From NCBI RefSeq assembly GCF_009939295.1, contig NZ_WVIC01000002.1, forward strand, positions 72,407 to 136,406: DNA of 64,000 nucleotides, given 5' to 3'. The position numbers were made by a program, and so were the translations under genes. Origin of the DNA: Petrachloros mirabilis ULC683 (GTDB lineage: Bacteria > Cyanobacteriota > Cyanobacteriia > Thermosynechococcales > Thermosynechococcaceae). This document shows, in pieces, positions 24,738 through 34,000 of the stretch. The number at the start of each line of letters is the position of its first letter. The first letter of the stretch is position 1. The notes beneath the pieces were generated by a model. The model did not search any database, had not been told where the DNA came from, and saw nothing but the letters and a program-made list of their open reading frames with translations.

Positions 24738-25166
24738 ATGCCCTGGATATTTACAGATTCAGCTCAGCTTGGCGCACTGGAACAGCGCTACCGAGCAGCA
24801 GCAGCGCCGACAGATTTTACGCTGCTGCTGTGCAGCGGGGGAAATATTAGTGCAGCATCGACACTAACTGAAATTGAGGCAGCCGAGATCTCCGGCAACG
24901 GATACGCGCGCAAAATGGTCACTTTTCCTGCAGGCAGTTTTGACACGATCCAAAATCGCGCTGAGCTACGGGCTGAGGTTACCCAGACGGCTACTGGTGG
25001 GCCGATAACCTGGGATGCGATCGTGTTACTGCGAAACACAGCATCAGCAGTCGAGGCGGTATTCCAGGAAACGACGCTGCAATCAATTGCCGATGGCGTC
25101 ACGCGGCGGATTGCGATTGACTTTAACCTGGCCAATGAAGGGATTGACGTAAGTACCAGTGACTAA
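24738..25166 (+). CDS. Hypothetical minor tail protein
   Basis: 142 residues. Strand-rich with a central EISGNGYARKMVTFPAG segment, then RAELRAEVTQTATGGPITWD and VTRRIAIDFNLANEGIDVST. The GNGYAR pattern occurs in phage structural proteins that form beta-rich surface domains. No catalytic motif is seen. Expression may be limited by the hairpin that hides its ribosome site. It overlaps the next gene by 8 nt. Confidence 0.55.
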   Translation: MPWIFTDSAQLGALEQRYRAAAAPTDFTLLLCSGGNISAASTLTEIEAAEISGNGYARKMVTFPAGSFDTIQNRAELRAEVTQTATGGPITWDAIVLLRNTASAVEAVFQETTLQSIADGVTRRIAIDFNLANEGIDVSTSD

Positions 25167-26211
25167 TCTATTTGACGATCTGGCTGAAAACCGCCGCCAG
25201 TACACCGAAGCCGAACTGAAGGCCGAGATTGAGCGCCAGCGCAACCAAGACACTAAAATCGACGGGCTGGCAAAGGTGCGTGGCTACAATGCCAAGCTTG
25301 GCGGCTGGGATGTGCAAACCGCAGATGGCGGCATTATCAGGGGGGCCAAGCTGCACACAAATCGCGGACTAGGCAAGGGCGACAGCGTGGACGTTTACCG
25401 CCGCGTGGGTGATGCCGCGATTGACGCCAAACCCATACAAGGCAAAGGCTCGGACACCACAGGGGGTGGTGGCAACACGTCCATGGGTGGCACTGGCACT
25501 GGCAGTAGTTTGATTCGTCGCCCAGGGGGACGCACTGGGCGAGAGCCTGTATTTCAGCAAGATTTTGACCCCAACGGAGATGGGGGCTGCACCTGCAAAG
25601 AAGTCTTCACAACTTCAGACAAAGGAGCTGAGGGTCAAGCGCTTTTTGAGACGGTAGACGAGTGCTTGGAGGATTGCGACCGGAAAAAAGGGGACGGCAC
25701 AAATCGCCCTTGGGCCTGTTTCGAGGACTCCACGACAGGAGAAGCGTCGATCCAGTACGTGGGAGAAGGCGGGGACTATGGCAGCCTTGAAGATGGCAAC
25801 GCTGCAATTGAGCCAAAGTTTAAAGGGGGGCAGTGCCGAATTGGATACAAAGTTAAATATCGCTTATATTACGAAAGAGATTTAGGGTTCAGAAGGAGAA
25901 TTGCTTGCAGCGATCCTAGCTCCATTAGAAGAAAAGAGTTTGTGAGCGAAGTGACGGTCACTGGCCCCATACTGGCTGCCGAAACGTTTTCTGGCTCAGG
26001 CATTCGGAGCGAGTTCGCTCAAATAGTTACGGAGTCTAGGAGGTATGTGGTTGGCGGGACGAATGGCCTCTGCCAACCCTTGGCGTTCTCTATCCTATCA
26101 ATTACTCCTGTAAATCCAGAAGACCTGGACAACTGCGGCGATCCTCCTAAGCGCTGCCCACCACCAGGAAGTCTCGACACCCCAGGAAATATTATTGATT
26201 TGGGTGATTAA
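25159..26211 (+). CDS. Cys-rich minor tail protein with N-terminal coiled coil and OB-like domain
   Basis: 350 residues from GTG 25159. An N-terminal coiled coil (LAENRRQYTEAELKAEIERQ) is followed by a strand-rich OB-like unit (KVRGYNAKLGGWDVQTADGG...GDSVDVYRRVGDAAID), a Gly/Thr/Ser linker (about 95-120), and a Cys-rich C-terminal domain (GGCTCKEVF, LEDCDRKK, CFED, CRIGYKVKY, CSDPSS, NCGDPPKRCPPP). The 3' third (from about 25840) is visibly more AT-rich and uses AGA/AGG codons, unlike its 5' part. Its TAA shares the TTAA palindrome with the convergent gene's stop. Likely a tail or fibre component; function unproven. Confidence 0.62.
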   Translation: MTNLFDDLAENRRQYTEAELKAEIERQRNQDTKIDGLAKVRGYNAKLGGWDVQTADGGIIRGAKLHTNRGLGKGDSVDVYRRVGDAAIDAKPIQGKGSDTTGGGGNTSMGGTGTGSSLIRRPGGRTGREPVFQQDFDPNGDGGCTCKEVFTTSDKGAEGQALFETVDECLEDCDRKKGDGTNRPWACFEDSTTGEASIQYVGEGGDYGSLEDGNAAIEPKFKGGQCRIGYKVKYRLYYERDLGFRRRIACSDPSSIRRKEFVSEVTVTGPILAAETFSGSGIRSEFAQIVTESRRYVVGGTNGLCQPLAFSILSITPVNPEDLDNCGDPPKRCPPPGSLDTPGNIIDLGD

Positions 26212-27212
26212 TCAACCAGGTTTTGATTTGGAGATAAAATGTAAGAATCGAAAAACTCAAAAGCATATGCTGCGGTTAATCCCTGCGTTTCAATTTTCAG
26301 GCAAGCCCAGTAATTCGGGTCGTAACAATCAATGAAAAAATTTACATTTGTTGTAATATTGATTGTCTGATCGCAGAGTAATGTCCACAGGGATGTGTTG
26401 TCAACGTTTGCATTTGAAAGGGTTGGCACAGAGTTTGATCCGAATATTTTTATATTCTCGCCAGACAAGTTTTGATTGCGCCTCCCCCCGACTCGGCCAA
26501 CGCGAACCCTGCGCTGATTGTTTGCGGATGATTTAAAGTCAAATGCGATCCGGCGTTGGCCAGATTGGCTAATCCCAAATGTTTGTACACTCGTATTTTT
26601 TGTGGTTAGAGAAGATGCTGCGCTAGAACCGTTAGTCCCTGGGTCTAGTTTTGCTTTGTAAGTTGTCGCGGTAAACCCAAATAGTGGGTTTGCGTAAGTC
26701 TTCGTATAATTTTCAGTCCCAAGAAGATGGAAAATGCCTACTGTTGCTGCCTCTACGTCTCCAGACTGGTAATCAAGAGCATGATAAACGTAGCCATCCT
26801 CAATCGAGAAAACGCCATCGGGGAAAGTGATTCGCAGTGATTCTCCCACGAACTCAGGCATCAAAACTTCACTCTCTTGCCCTCTCAAAATTCCAAAACA
26901 AACAAGTGGATCATCTGTTGCTGGGCTACTCCCCGCTTGTTCGCAAACCAAAAAGCCTCTCACTCTCTCGCCACCGGAATTGAGAGCGGGGAACAGGACT
27001 GGGGATGCCTCTAGCAACGCCCCATCCCAACCAGTCACGCTCAAATACTGAAAACCTGCTGACTCAAAAATATTGGCCTCGGCGACCGCCTCCATTGTGA
27101 TTGCCGGGATGCCCAGCAGTAGCCGCACATACAGAGTTGCAGTGCCAGGGTCTAAGGTTTCGGCTAACCTAGATCGCGCATCTTCAAAAATAAAACCAGG
27201 TATTCCGGCCAA
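26208..27212 (-). CDS. Putative tail-tip/fibre protein on the opposite strand
   Basis: 334 residues, TTG start directly after the stop of the upstream minus-strand gene. It is strand-rich and carries a C-terminal domain (about 240-334) with NITTNVNFFIDCYDPNYWAC and AYAFEFFDSYI, probably a beta-sandwich. The DNA is more AT-rich than the rest of the prophage. N-terminal GIPGFIFEDA echoes the C-terminal GDPGFNFEEI of the neighbour. I infer a host-recognition or fibre role from position at the end of the tip operon, composition and lack of homology I can name. Confidence 0.5.
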   Translation of the reverse strand: MAGIPGFIFEDARSRLAETLDPGTATLYVRLLLGIPAITMEAVAEANIFESAGFQYLSVTGWDGALLEASPVLFPALNSGGERVRGFLVCEQAGSSPATDDPLVCFGILRGQESEVLMPEFVGESLRITFPDGVFSIEDGYVYHALDYQSGDVEAATVGIFHLLGTENYTKTYANPLFGFTATTYKAKLDPGTNGSSAASSLTTKNTSVQTFGISQSGQRRIAFDFKSSANNQRRVRVGRVGGRRNQNLSGENIKIFGSNSVPTLSNANVDNTSLWTLLCDQTINITTNVNFFIDCYDPNYWACLKIETQGLTAAYAFEFFDSYILSPNQNLVD

Positions 27213-27239
27213 TTAGATTTCCTCAAAATTAAAACCAGG
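27184..27239. repeat. 17-bp direct repeat across a gene boundary
   Basis: TCAAAAATAAAACCAGG (27184-27200) recurs with one change at 27223-27239, 39 bp apart. One copy encodes PGFIFED at the start of the 26208 gene, the other PGFNFEE at the end of the 27213 gene. It looks like a scar of duplication or domain splitting at the gene junction. Confidence 0.6.
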
Positions 27240-30200
27240 GTCGCCATCAAGCTCAAGTTGGGGCGTTGCAATAATTAGCGCTGCGTCAAGTTCCACAGTA
27301 GGGGGTGGTGGTGGCTGATTCTCAAGTATCAAGCGCAGTACAGAAATGGTAATTATGTTTTCACTCCCCGATCTGTTTTGGATTGTGACTGGTATGTCCG
27401 CACTAAAAGGTGGATCAAGGTTGCTGCCCACTACTCCGCCGATTTCCAGCCCTTGCAATACGATAGATAAATTGCCCACAGTGGTTGTTTCGTCAACGAT
27501 CAGGCCACGTGGCGTGGGAGGCGGATCGCCAAAAACTCGCCCCACATCTGCCGCCTGTGCTGCCACGCTATTGTAGATCCGCACCCAGGCAGGCTCGCTG
27601 GTGGATAGCTGCAGCACTGAGTAGCTGGCTCCGAGCGGGCAGGTTCCTTGCCACAGGGCAAGGGAATCTAGTACAGGCGTGTCAATCACCACAGTGCCAC
27701 GTCGCAGGGTGGCAATTGGGTCAAAGACTGTAAAAAGTTGAGTAGATCGCACTCTGCCGCCGTCGGCCTGCACGGTGAGGATGCCCGTGCCTGCCAGGGG
27801 GACTTTAGCAAAGATCCGGTGGGTGCCCGTGGGTGGCAAAGCCTCAACCTCAAACTCAGCCTCTTGCCCCTCAAACTGCACAGAGGTTAGGGCTGGGAAT
27901 CGACCAGTCAAAATGACTGCGTCCCCAGGGCGTCCCCACAAAGGCGCGATCGCGGTCAGTTGTGGCGCGGGGCTACTGGCCAGCCTGCGACTGCCCCCAA
28001 CCCAAACCCCGCCAAAGCCCCCTTGCTCTGGCAGCTCTGCCTGGATGCGCCCAAAACCCCCAACCCAAACCCCGCCGCGTTTGCGATCGCGCACATCTGC
28101 CGTGCGCACTCCGCCCACCCAGATGCCGCCGCACTTGGCCTCAGTTGGAATTGCCTCTGGGTCAAAAGAACGCCCACCCACCCAGATGCCGCCCGCATAT
28201 CTGAGGACAGTGACATCGTCGGGGTAGCCTCGGGTGCCCCCCTGCCACATCCCGCCACGCTTGCGATTCGTGGCAATAGTGGGCGTGCGCAACTCCGCCG
28301 TGGGTTTAGGCGGTGGCGGTGGAGCTGGCGGAGGGGGCGGATTGACTGGCGGGGGATCTTCCGGTGGCTCGGGCGGCGAGGGCGGATCGAGCGGGTCAAA
28401 AATAGGGTCAGGATTAGGCTCTGCTGCAATCCCCAGCAGTGGCGCTTCGATTTCAATTGCGGCCTGCTCTCGATTTAGTCCAAATGCAGGCGTGATCCAC
28501 AGAAAAGAGCGGATGGAATTGTCGCGGAACCGAACATCAAAGCGCCGAATCGGGCTGTAGTCATCCAGCACACGGTCGTAGTGGGGCATTTGAAACTGAC
28601 GCGACAAGCTGCGCTGCCAGTGCCAATTGTTTTCAAACTCAGTCAGCTGTTCCAACGACTCACGGCCAACCACGTATCCAAAGTCAACTCGTTTCTCTCT
28701 TTCAAAGAAAGGGGTTACGGTTGCCGATATCTTGGCTTCTGACTCGATAGATTCTTCCTCCAGCGAGTAATCCAGCGGCTTCAGTAACGGCTCCCCGGGG
28801 GGTTCGTCGTCAAACGTGCCCGGTTTTGTGTCCGGAGTGAAAGTGCCTATAAATGGCAAATCAAGCCTCGGGGGAGGCACTTCCAACCGTTCCACCGTGC
28901 GCACCCAGCGACCGCAGCCATCTCGTACCCAGCGCTCACGAATCCCCGCAACCCTCGCCAAAAACGGAAAGCTGCCCTGCAGTCTGCCGCCTTGTAGTGC
29001 GTTGCCCGCCAGCCGATCTGTCTCGGGATTATAAAAAGTGTAGTTAAACGCCAACTTGATAATCAGCCGCTCAAAATAGGTGGTGCGCTCCACCAAATAC
29101 TGATCGTCGTTGTAGCGGTACTCAATCGTTTCTTTGCTAACTGGGCGAGGAATTTCCGGCTGCACCCTAGGCTGACCGGTTAGCGACGGCAACGGCTGCG
29201 CCAGAGGAGGCAATGCGCCTGGGGCCGTCGCAGGCGTTTCTGGAGGGTATATACCAGGCTGCAATATTTCAGTTGTTCGGCGACTGGCAAATCCTTCTAA
29301 CTCGCCAGCCCCGATAAACTCGGTTTCGACAATCGTGCGTTGCGTTTCCTGTTCGTAAAAGACGCGGTCAATTCGCGCGTTGCCCACCAGATCAACCGTG
29401 CCAATGTCTCTAACGCTAGTGCCAAACGTGCGTGTTGTTTCGCGGTACAGATTTGGGGTGACAAACACACGCTCCAAAGTCGTTTTGCTATCAATTACCT
29501 GATCGTCACGCCAAGGCGCAATTGTAGCCAAAACGCCCTGGCTCTGCCCAATTTGACCCTTAGTCGTATAAGTCACGCTGGAGATTAGTGAGAAATCCAC
29601 AGCGCACAGTGTCCAGGTGGTGCCCGTCCCGGTTAATTTTTCATATGGCTGGGTAAACTCGGCGGGGTTGGATCTCTTAATATCGATCAGCTCATCCCAG
29701 CGAACCGTGAATTTAGGCAAGTCAATGGCGCTGCTGTAATTGAGCGCACGAACAGCCCCGACGCCATCGGCATACAAAAACCAGGGGCCACCTGGTGCAC
29801 GATAAGCCAGCTTCCCGGCCTGCCTAATCCAGCTCTCGCTGTCAAATTTCTGGACAGGATAGTTGATGGGGGTGGTCGGCCCACCCCCTGCCAGCCCTGA
29901 CGCGAGCCCCTGCGCCTTGAGCAACCGGTCAATTACAGTCGCGATCGCTGTCGATTCTGTCGGCTCAATTCCTGTCTCATCGCCCTCTGGCCGCCGCGTG
30001 TCGAAAAACGTCAGATTGCAACCACAAAAAACTTCTAGGGTTGCACTGAGGTCATCGTATTTTGGTATTTCCAATATTCTCAGGGTGCCAGCCACGGGAT
30101 GTGGCTGCAGGTCGCCCGATTCGTCCTCGACCTCAATCTCTACCTTTGTTCCAATTGCCCACTGTGCCAAGCTTGTTTCTGGGTCAAGCGATGACGGCTC

Positions 30201-30356
30201 TGTCCCGGTCGATTGCAGGGTAAATGTTCCCTGAGTCAGAATCAGCCCGTCAAGTCGCTCTAGTTGGGCGGTTGGGATGAAGTTGCCAACCCACTGCCCA
30301 GTAAAGTCGAGGCCACCCACACTTAGAGAGACGCGCCGTGCGGCCAGGTCAATCAC
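27213..30356 (-). CDS. Large tail-tip/hub protein with Trp-Gly repeats and IPT/TIG-like domain
   Basis: 1047 residues. The N-terminal 450 residues are strand-rich and hub-like (VSLSVGGLDFTGQWVGNFIP...TGTFTLQS; LRILEIPKYDDLSATLEVFC), as in siphophage baseplate hub or tail-associated proteins. A proline linker (about 655-690) is followed by five copies of GG-[IVM]-W-[VQ]-GG spaced about 20 residues apart (about 695-790), then an IPT/TIG-like Ig domain (about 800-880: LTAIAPLWGRPGDAVILTGR). A C-terminal beta domain ends with GFNFEEI. It likely contacts the cell surface. It overlaps the upstream gene by 4 nt. Confidence 0.68.
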   Translation of the reverse strand: MIDLAARRVSLSVGGLDFTGQWVGNFIPTAQLERLDGLILTQGTFTLQSTGTEPSSLDPETSLAQWAIGTKVEIEVEDESGDLQPHPVAGTLRILEIPKYDDLSATLEVFCGCNLTFFDTRRPEGDETGIEPTESTAIATVIDRLLKAQGLASGLAGGGPTTPINYPVQKFDSESWIRQAGKLAYRAPGGPWFLYADGVGAVRALNYSSAIDLPKFTVRWDELIDIKRSNPAEFTQPYEKLTGTGTTWTLCAVDFSLISSVTYTTKGQIGQSQGVLATIAPWRDDQVIDSKTTLERVFVTPNLYRETTRTFGTSVRDIGTVDLVGNARIDRVFYEQETQRTIVETEFIGAGELEGFASRRTTEILQPGIYPPETPATAPGALPPLAQPLPSLTGQPRVQPEIPRPVSKETIEYRYNDDQYLVERTTYFERLIIKLAFNYTFYNPETDRLAGNALQGGRLQGSFPFLARVAGIRERWVRDGCGRWVRTVERLEVPPPRLDLPFIGTFTPDTKPGTFDDEPPGEPLLKPLDYSLEEESIESEAKISATVTPFFEREKRVDFGYVVGRESLEQLTEFENNWHWQRSLSRQFQMPHYDRVLDDYSPIRRFDVRFRDNSIRSFLWITPAFGLNREQAAIEIEAPLLGIAAEPNPDPIFDPLDPPSPPEPPEDPPPVNPPPPPAPPPPPKPTAELRTPTIATNRKRGGMWQGGTRGYPDDVTVLRYAGGIWVGGRSFDPEAIPTEAKCGGIWVGGVRTADVRDRKRGGVWVGGFGRIQAELPEQGGFGGVWVGGSRRLASSPAPQLTAIAPLWGRPGDAVILTGRFPALTSVQFEGQEAEFEVEALPPTGTHRIFAKVPLAGTGILTVQADGGRVRSTQLFTVFDPIATLRRGTVVIDTPVLDSLALWQGTCPLGASYSVLQLSTSEPAWVRIYNSVAAQAADVGRVFGDPPPTPRGLIVDETTTVGNLSIVLQGLEIGGVVGSNLDPPFSADIPVTIQNRSGSENIITISVLRLILENQPPPPPTVELDAALIIATPQLELDGDPGFNFEEI
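27994..28260 (-). repeat. Five-copy Trp-Gly coding repeat
   Basis: Units of about 60 bp encode GGVWVGG, GGVWVGG, GGIWVGG, GGIWVGG and GGMWQGG. The two copies nearest 27994 share CCCAACCCAAACCCCGCC, and the next two share CACCCAGATGCCGCC, so pairs are recent copies and the fifth has diverged. Confidence 0.8.
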
Positions 30357-31024
30357 GCGATATCCTCACTAACCGGAACAAAGTCCATCTCTCTGGCCGA
30401 AAAAGAGGCATTGTAATATTTCGCCCCCGTTTTGCAATCTCCGCCCGCCAGTACGACGTTTTCGGGCTGCAATAGCAGCTCAATGTCGTACTGGCCCCAG
30501 AAGTAAACCATGCCAGAGATGGTTGGCGCGCCAGCAACTGTGCCGACCCTGGCTCGAGTGCGAGGGCTGACCTGGCGCGAAGCCAGGCGCTGATCGTGCA
30601 GGCGGATGGGCAGTCGCTCTCGCTGCTGACGCTCAAAGAGGGCGATCAGCACCTCGGCTTTCTGGAGGCTGAGCCGTTGGAGCCGCCACTCAAATTCGTA
30701 TGCCTGGAATCGAGGTGCTGTCCAGTAGCTCGCCCCCTCGTTGGTGCGCTGGGTGCGAAATTCGTACTCCTCGTCCGGGCGGCGTGCATAGCCGATAGTT
30801 CGGATGTCTGAATCCTCGTCATTCCCTGGGCGAAACTCGGCAGCCAACAGGGTCAACGTCAGGTCGCTGGCGTTGTTGTAGCGAAAGGTCTGGGTTGTCC
30901 CGTAGGGAAATCCGAGCATAAAGGCAGAGTGGAGCGGCCAACCTGATTTCGCAAGGCTAAGGAGATTGGTTAGCCTTGCGTCTAAGCTTTGCCAGGAATA
31001 GGGTTTAGCTATTTCTGGGGGCAA
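30353..31024 (-). CDS. Distal-tail-like protein, first gene of the inverted tip cassette
   Basis: 223 residues, apparently TTG-initiated at 31024 directly beside the ATG of the tape-measure gene on the other strand. It has YNNASDLTLTLLAAEFRPGN, then a helix with FEWRLQRLSLQKAEVLIALF, and a C-terminal strand part (GMVYFWGQYDIELLLQPENV). Size and position before the hub gene suit a distal tail (Dit-like) or DUF2460-like protein. It overlaps the hub gene by 4 nt, so the three minus genes form one operon whose promoter must lie inside the tape-measure gene. Confidence 0.52.
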   Translation of the reverse strand: MPPEIAKPYSWQSLDARLTNLLSLAKSGWPLHSAFMLGFPYGTTQTFRYNNASDLTLTLLAAEFRPGNDEDSDIRTIGYARRPDEEYEFRTQRTNEGASYWTAPRFQAYEFEWRLQRLSLQKAEVLIALFERQQRERLPIRLHDQRLASRQVSPRTRARVGTVAGAPTISGMVYFWGQYDIELLLQPENVVLAGGDCKTGAKYYNASFSAREMDFVPVSEDIA

Positions 31025-34000
31025 TGATGGAGCGCAATCTCAAGCTCTCGTTGAGCGTGACAGCGCAAACGGCGGCGGCTCAGCGAGAGCTGCAGTCGCT
31101 GGGTCGATCGGTAAGGCCGATTGCAGTCCCGGTAGATTTCACCCCCCAAGAAATCAAGGGCGTCGGCAAGGGGATTGGGACTGAAATTCGCAACGCCCTG
31201 GCGGGGTTGACGGTCGGGCCGGATTTGGCGGCATTCAGTCAGGTCGCTAGGCAGTTCCCTGTGCAGCAGCCATCTGGCAGCATCCCTCAGATGGGGGTTG
31301 CCGCAAGAGCGTCCGGGGGAAACTCGGGAGGCTTGCTGGCCGGACTTGGCGGCATCTTGACGGCCCCCCTGCGCATGGTCAAAGATTCTGCTCGAACAAT
31401 GGGGCAGGCGTATGTTTTTGGTATCGCCCAAGAGGTTTCAAGGGACTTTGGCAGGGGCATCGCCAAGTCGATCAACGCAGCCGGGGCCGAAATCTTTGGA
31501 ACCACAGAACTGCTGGGGACGCTAGCGGCACAAGGCTTTTTAGGTAAGCTGCGCGCGGGATTGAGCTTGCTGCCCGAGACCGTTACCCAAGAAATGGGCA
31601 ATCGGGTTAGGGCTTCGATTGGCGAAGAAGATGTTTTGATTCAGGGCAGGGCTTTTAGGGCGCAGGAGTCGCAGACTCGAACTGAGCGCCAAGGGGTGGC
31701 CCGCGAAGAACTGGCTCAAGAAAGGACGGAGATCCTGAGGGACCTGCAGGCGCGCAGGGAATCTGCTGCTCAGCAAATTGCCACGATCAACGCTCAGATC
31801 GCGGAACTCAGCGCCAACACGATTGAAGAGGCGCGGCGACTGAAGGATCTCATCGACAGGGCGGCTGCGACGGATCGCAGCAAGCTGTCAGAAGAAGACC
31901 AGGGCAGCCTTGAACGGGTTTCTCGAGCGGCACAAATCCGCTTTGATGCGCTGCTCTCGCCAATTGTGGCGCTAGAGCGCCAGCGAGAAGAAATCGAAGC
32001 AGAGCTGCAAGCGATCGCCGCAGAGAACCGAGCGGCGAAAACGCGATTCCAGAAGCTCGGGTCTGGAGCTCAGCGCATTCAGGCACTGGAGAGTGAATTC
32101 AGGGAGATCGAGCGCGAAGTTGTTCCCATCGAGCGTGAAATCGGCAGCCTACAGCAGGAGGGGCGACGGGGAACAGCCGTTTCAGGCCGCCTACTCAATT
32201 TGCTGTCCGAGGAGACAGATGAGCAGGAGCGGCAGCGAATTGAGGCGCTGTTTAAGGAGAATGCTGATTATCTGAACCAGGTCGCTCGGCAGATCGGCGA
32301 CCTGCAGGCCCAGCGACAAAGACTCCTGGGCAAAATGGCTGAAATTGATAGGCAGGCGCAGGAGACGCCAGTTACCCCCAGGGTTGTACAAGACATCCTG
32401 CGGCAGGAGTTGGGGGAGCTGCCTGCCCCTGAAAGAATGCCCCAGGTTGTGCGGGCAACTTCGGCAATGTTGCGTGACGACTCGGAGGCAAATTACGTCA
32501 TCGCGGGGAATTTCGTCAGAGTTCGCGATGACCTCTATAAGGCGATTACTGAGGGCGGGCAGCTCACAACGGAGCAAATGCTGGTCCTCAGAGAAGAGCT
32601 ACTGCACGCGATTCAATTTGACTTCGGTTCAGCCAGGGGGCAGGAGGCCAGCAGCCGCTGGCAGCCAGTTGTGCAGGTGGCCAGCGACATCGACCCCAGT
32701 GAAATTCAGGAGCTGGCGGCAACCCTGGATCAGTATGAAAAGCTGTTTGGCAGTGACGTCAGACAGGTTGAGCTAGAGGCCAAGGTTCGTGCTAGACGTG
32801 GTACCGACGAATATTTAGAGCAGCAGGCCAAGGCCAGTGCCTCACAGGATTTGTTTCGGCAGACGGGGTTTGCAGGTAGCCAACTCGACGCTCAGTTGCG
32901 CCCTAGTATTCAAGCCGCTGAGGCTGAGATTGCGTCTCTAGAGCAAGAGGCGGCGGAAACAGGAGTCAATATCGCTGGCAAGCTGGAGGCGCTAGGCAAT
33001 CTCCAGTCAGTCATCTCTGAGCGAATTGAGACAACGCTGGGCGGCTTGACGAAGGCCGCGACCGGGGATCTGTCTAGCGACGAAATTCAGGATCTCAAGG
33101 CGCAGGCGCAACGGCGCTTGATGGAAATCCGGATCTTGTTCCAGGATATCGAAAAAGTCCGTGACGTAGTGCGGGCTGAAGTCGCAGAGATTGATGCTGC
33201 CCCAGAAGCTAAATCGCCGTCTGCTGGAGCATTGACGGTTGGCCAGACGGCGGAAATTGCCACAGTCGAACCGCCAGGTGGATCGACAGTTGGCGAGGTG
33301 TTGGATGCCATCGGCGGCGGGGCGATTGTCCCTGCGGCTCAGGCCGCCCAGGCAGGCTTGACAGTGATAGGCCAGAGTGCCTGGAAGTTAGCAGAGGTCG
33401 TCGAGGGTCTAGTTCTAGACCTCATCCCGGCTGGTCGGACCATTAAGGCGGGGACTCAATTCGCCGCCAAAAATGTTGCTGCCCCCGCAGGTGCCTTTTT
33501 GGCGGCGGGTCAAGTTCCGGGTATTGCGGAACTCGAAGGGCTGGTCATGGGGGCGGTCGGCAATATTGCCGAGAGGGTCGCAGGTAGTGGAGCCGCCCAA
33601 GTGGGTGGCGTGGTTCAACACGCTCTGCAAGCCGCCATCCCCAGCTTTATTCCCGGATCAGAGGCGATCGTTTCAACGCTCTCGGCGGAAATCACAAATC
33701 TGGTTGGCGGAGTTTTGTCTACAACAGGGGTAGCTTCGGCGGAAGCACTGACAGCCGTCCTGGGCGGTGCGACCCTGCTAAATCTACTCAAAAAAGCGTT
33801 GCACGCTGGAGTTGATCAAGCGCGAAGAGCATTGCCTGCGGCTGGTGAGGCGCTTGCCGAGACTCAGGTTGGTCAGACCGTTCAGGGTATTGGGGAGTTC
33901 AGGCTGCCATTTACTGTGCCCTCAAAAGAGCGGGTGCAAGAGATGGCCTTTGAGGCTGGAGAGGCCACCGCAAAAGTTGCCAACAAGGCAATGGACGTCT

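Noticed and set aside
27956-28560. Several plus-strand open frames opposite the Trp-Gly repeat region
   Set aside because: They arise from the G/C-biased repeat coding of the minus-strand tail-tip gene and show low-complexity Pro/Ala/Gly sequence.
26208-31024. Invertible tail-fibre segment like the Mu G segment
   Set aside because: I found no inverted repeats at both borders and no Gin-type serine recombinase or other invertase in the window. The cassette also contains hub-like genes needed in one form, so a fixed inversion is simpler.
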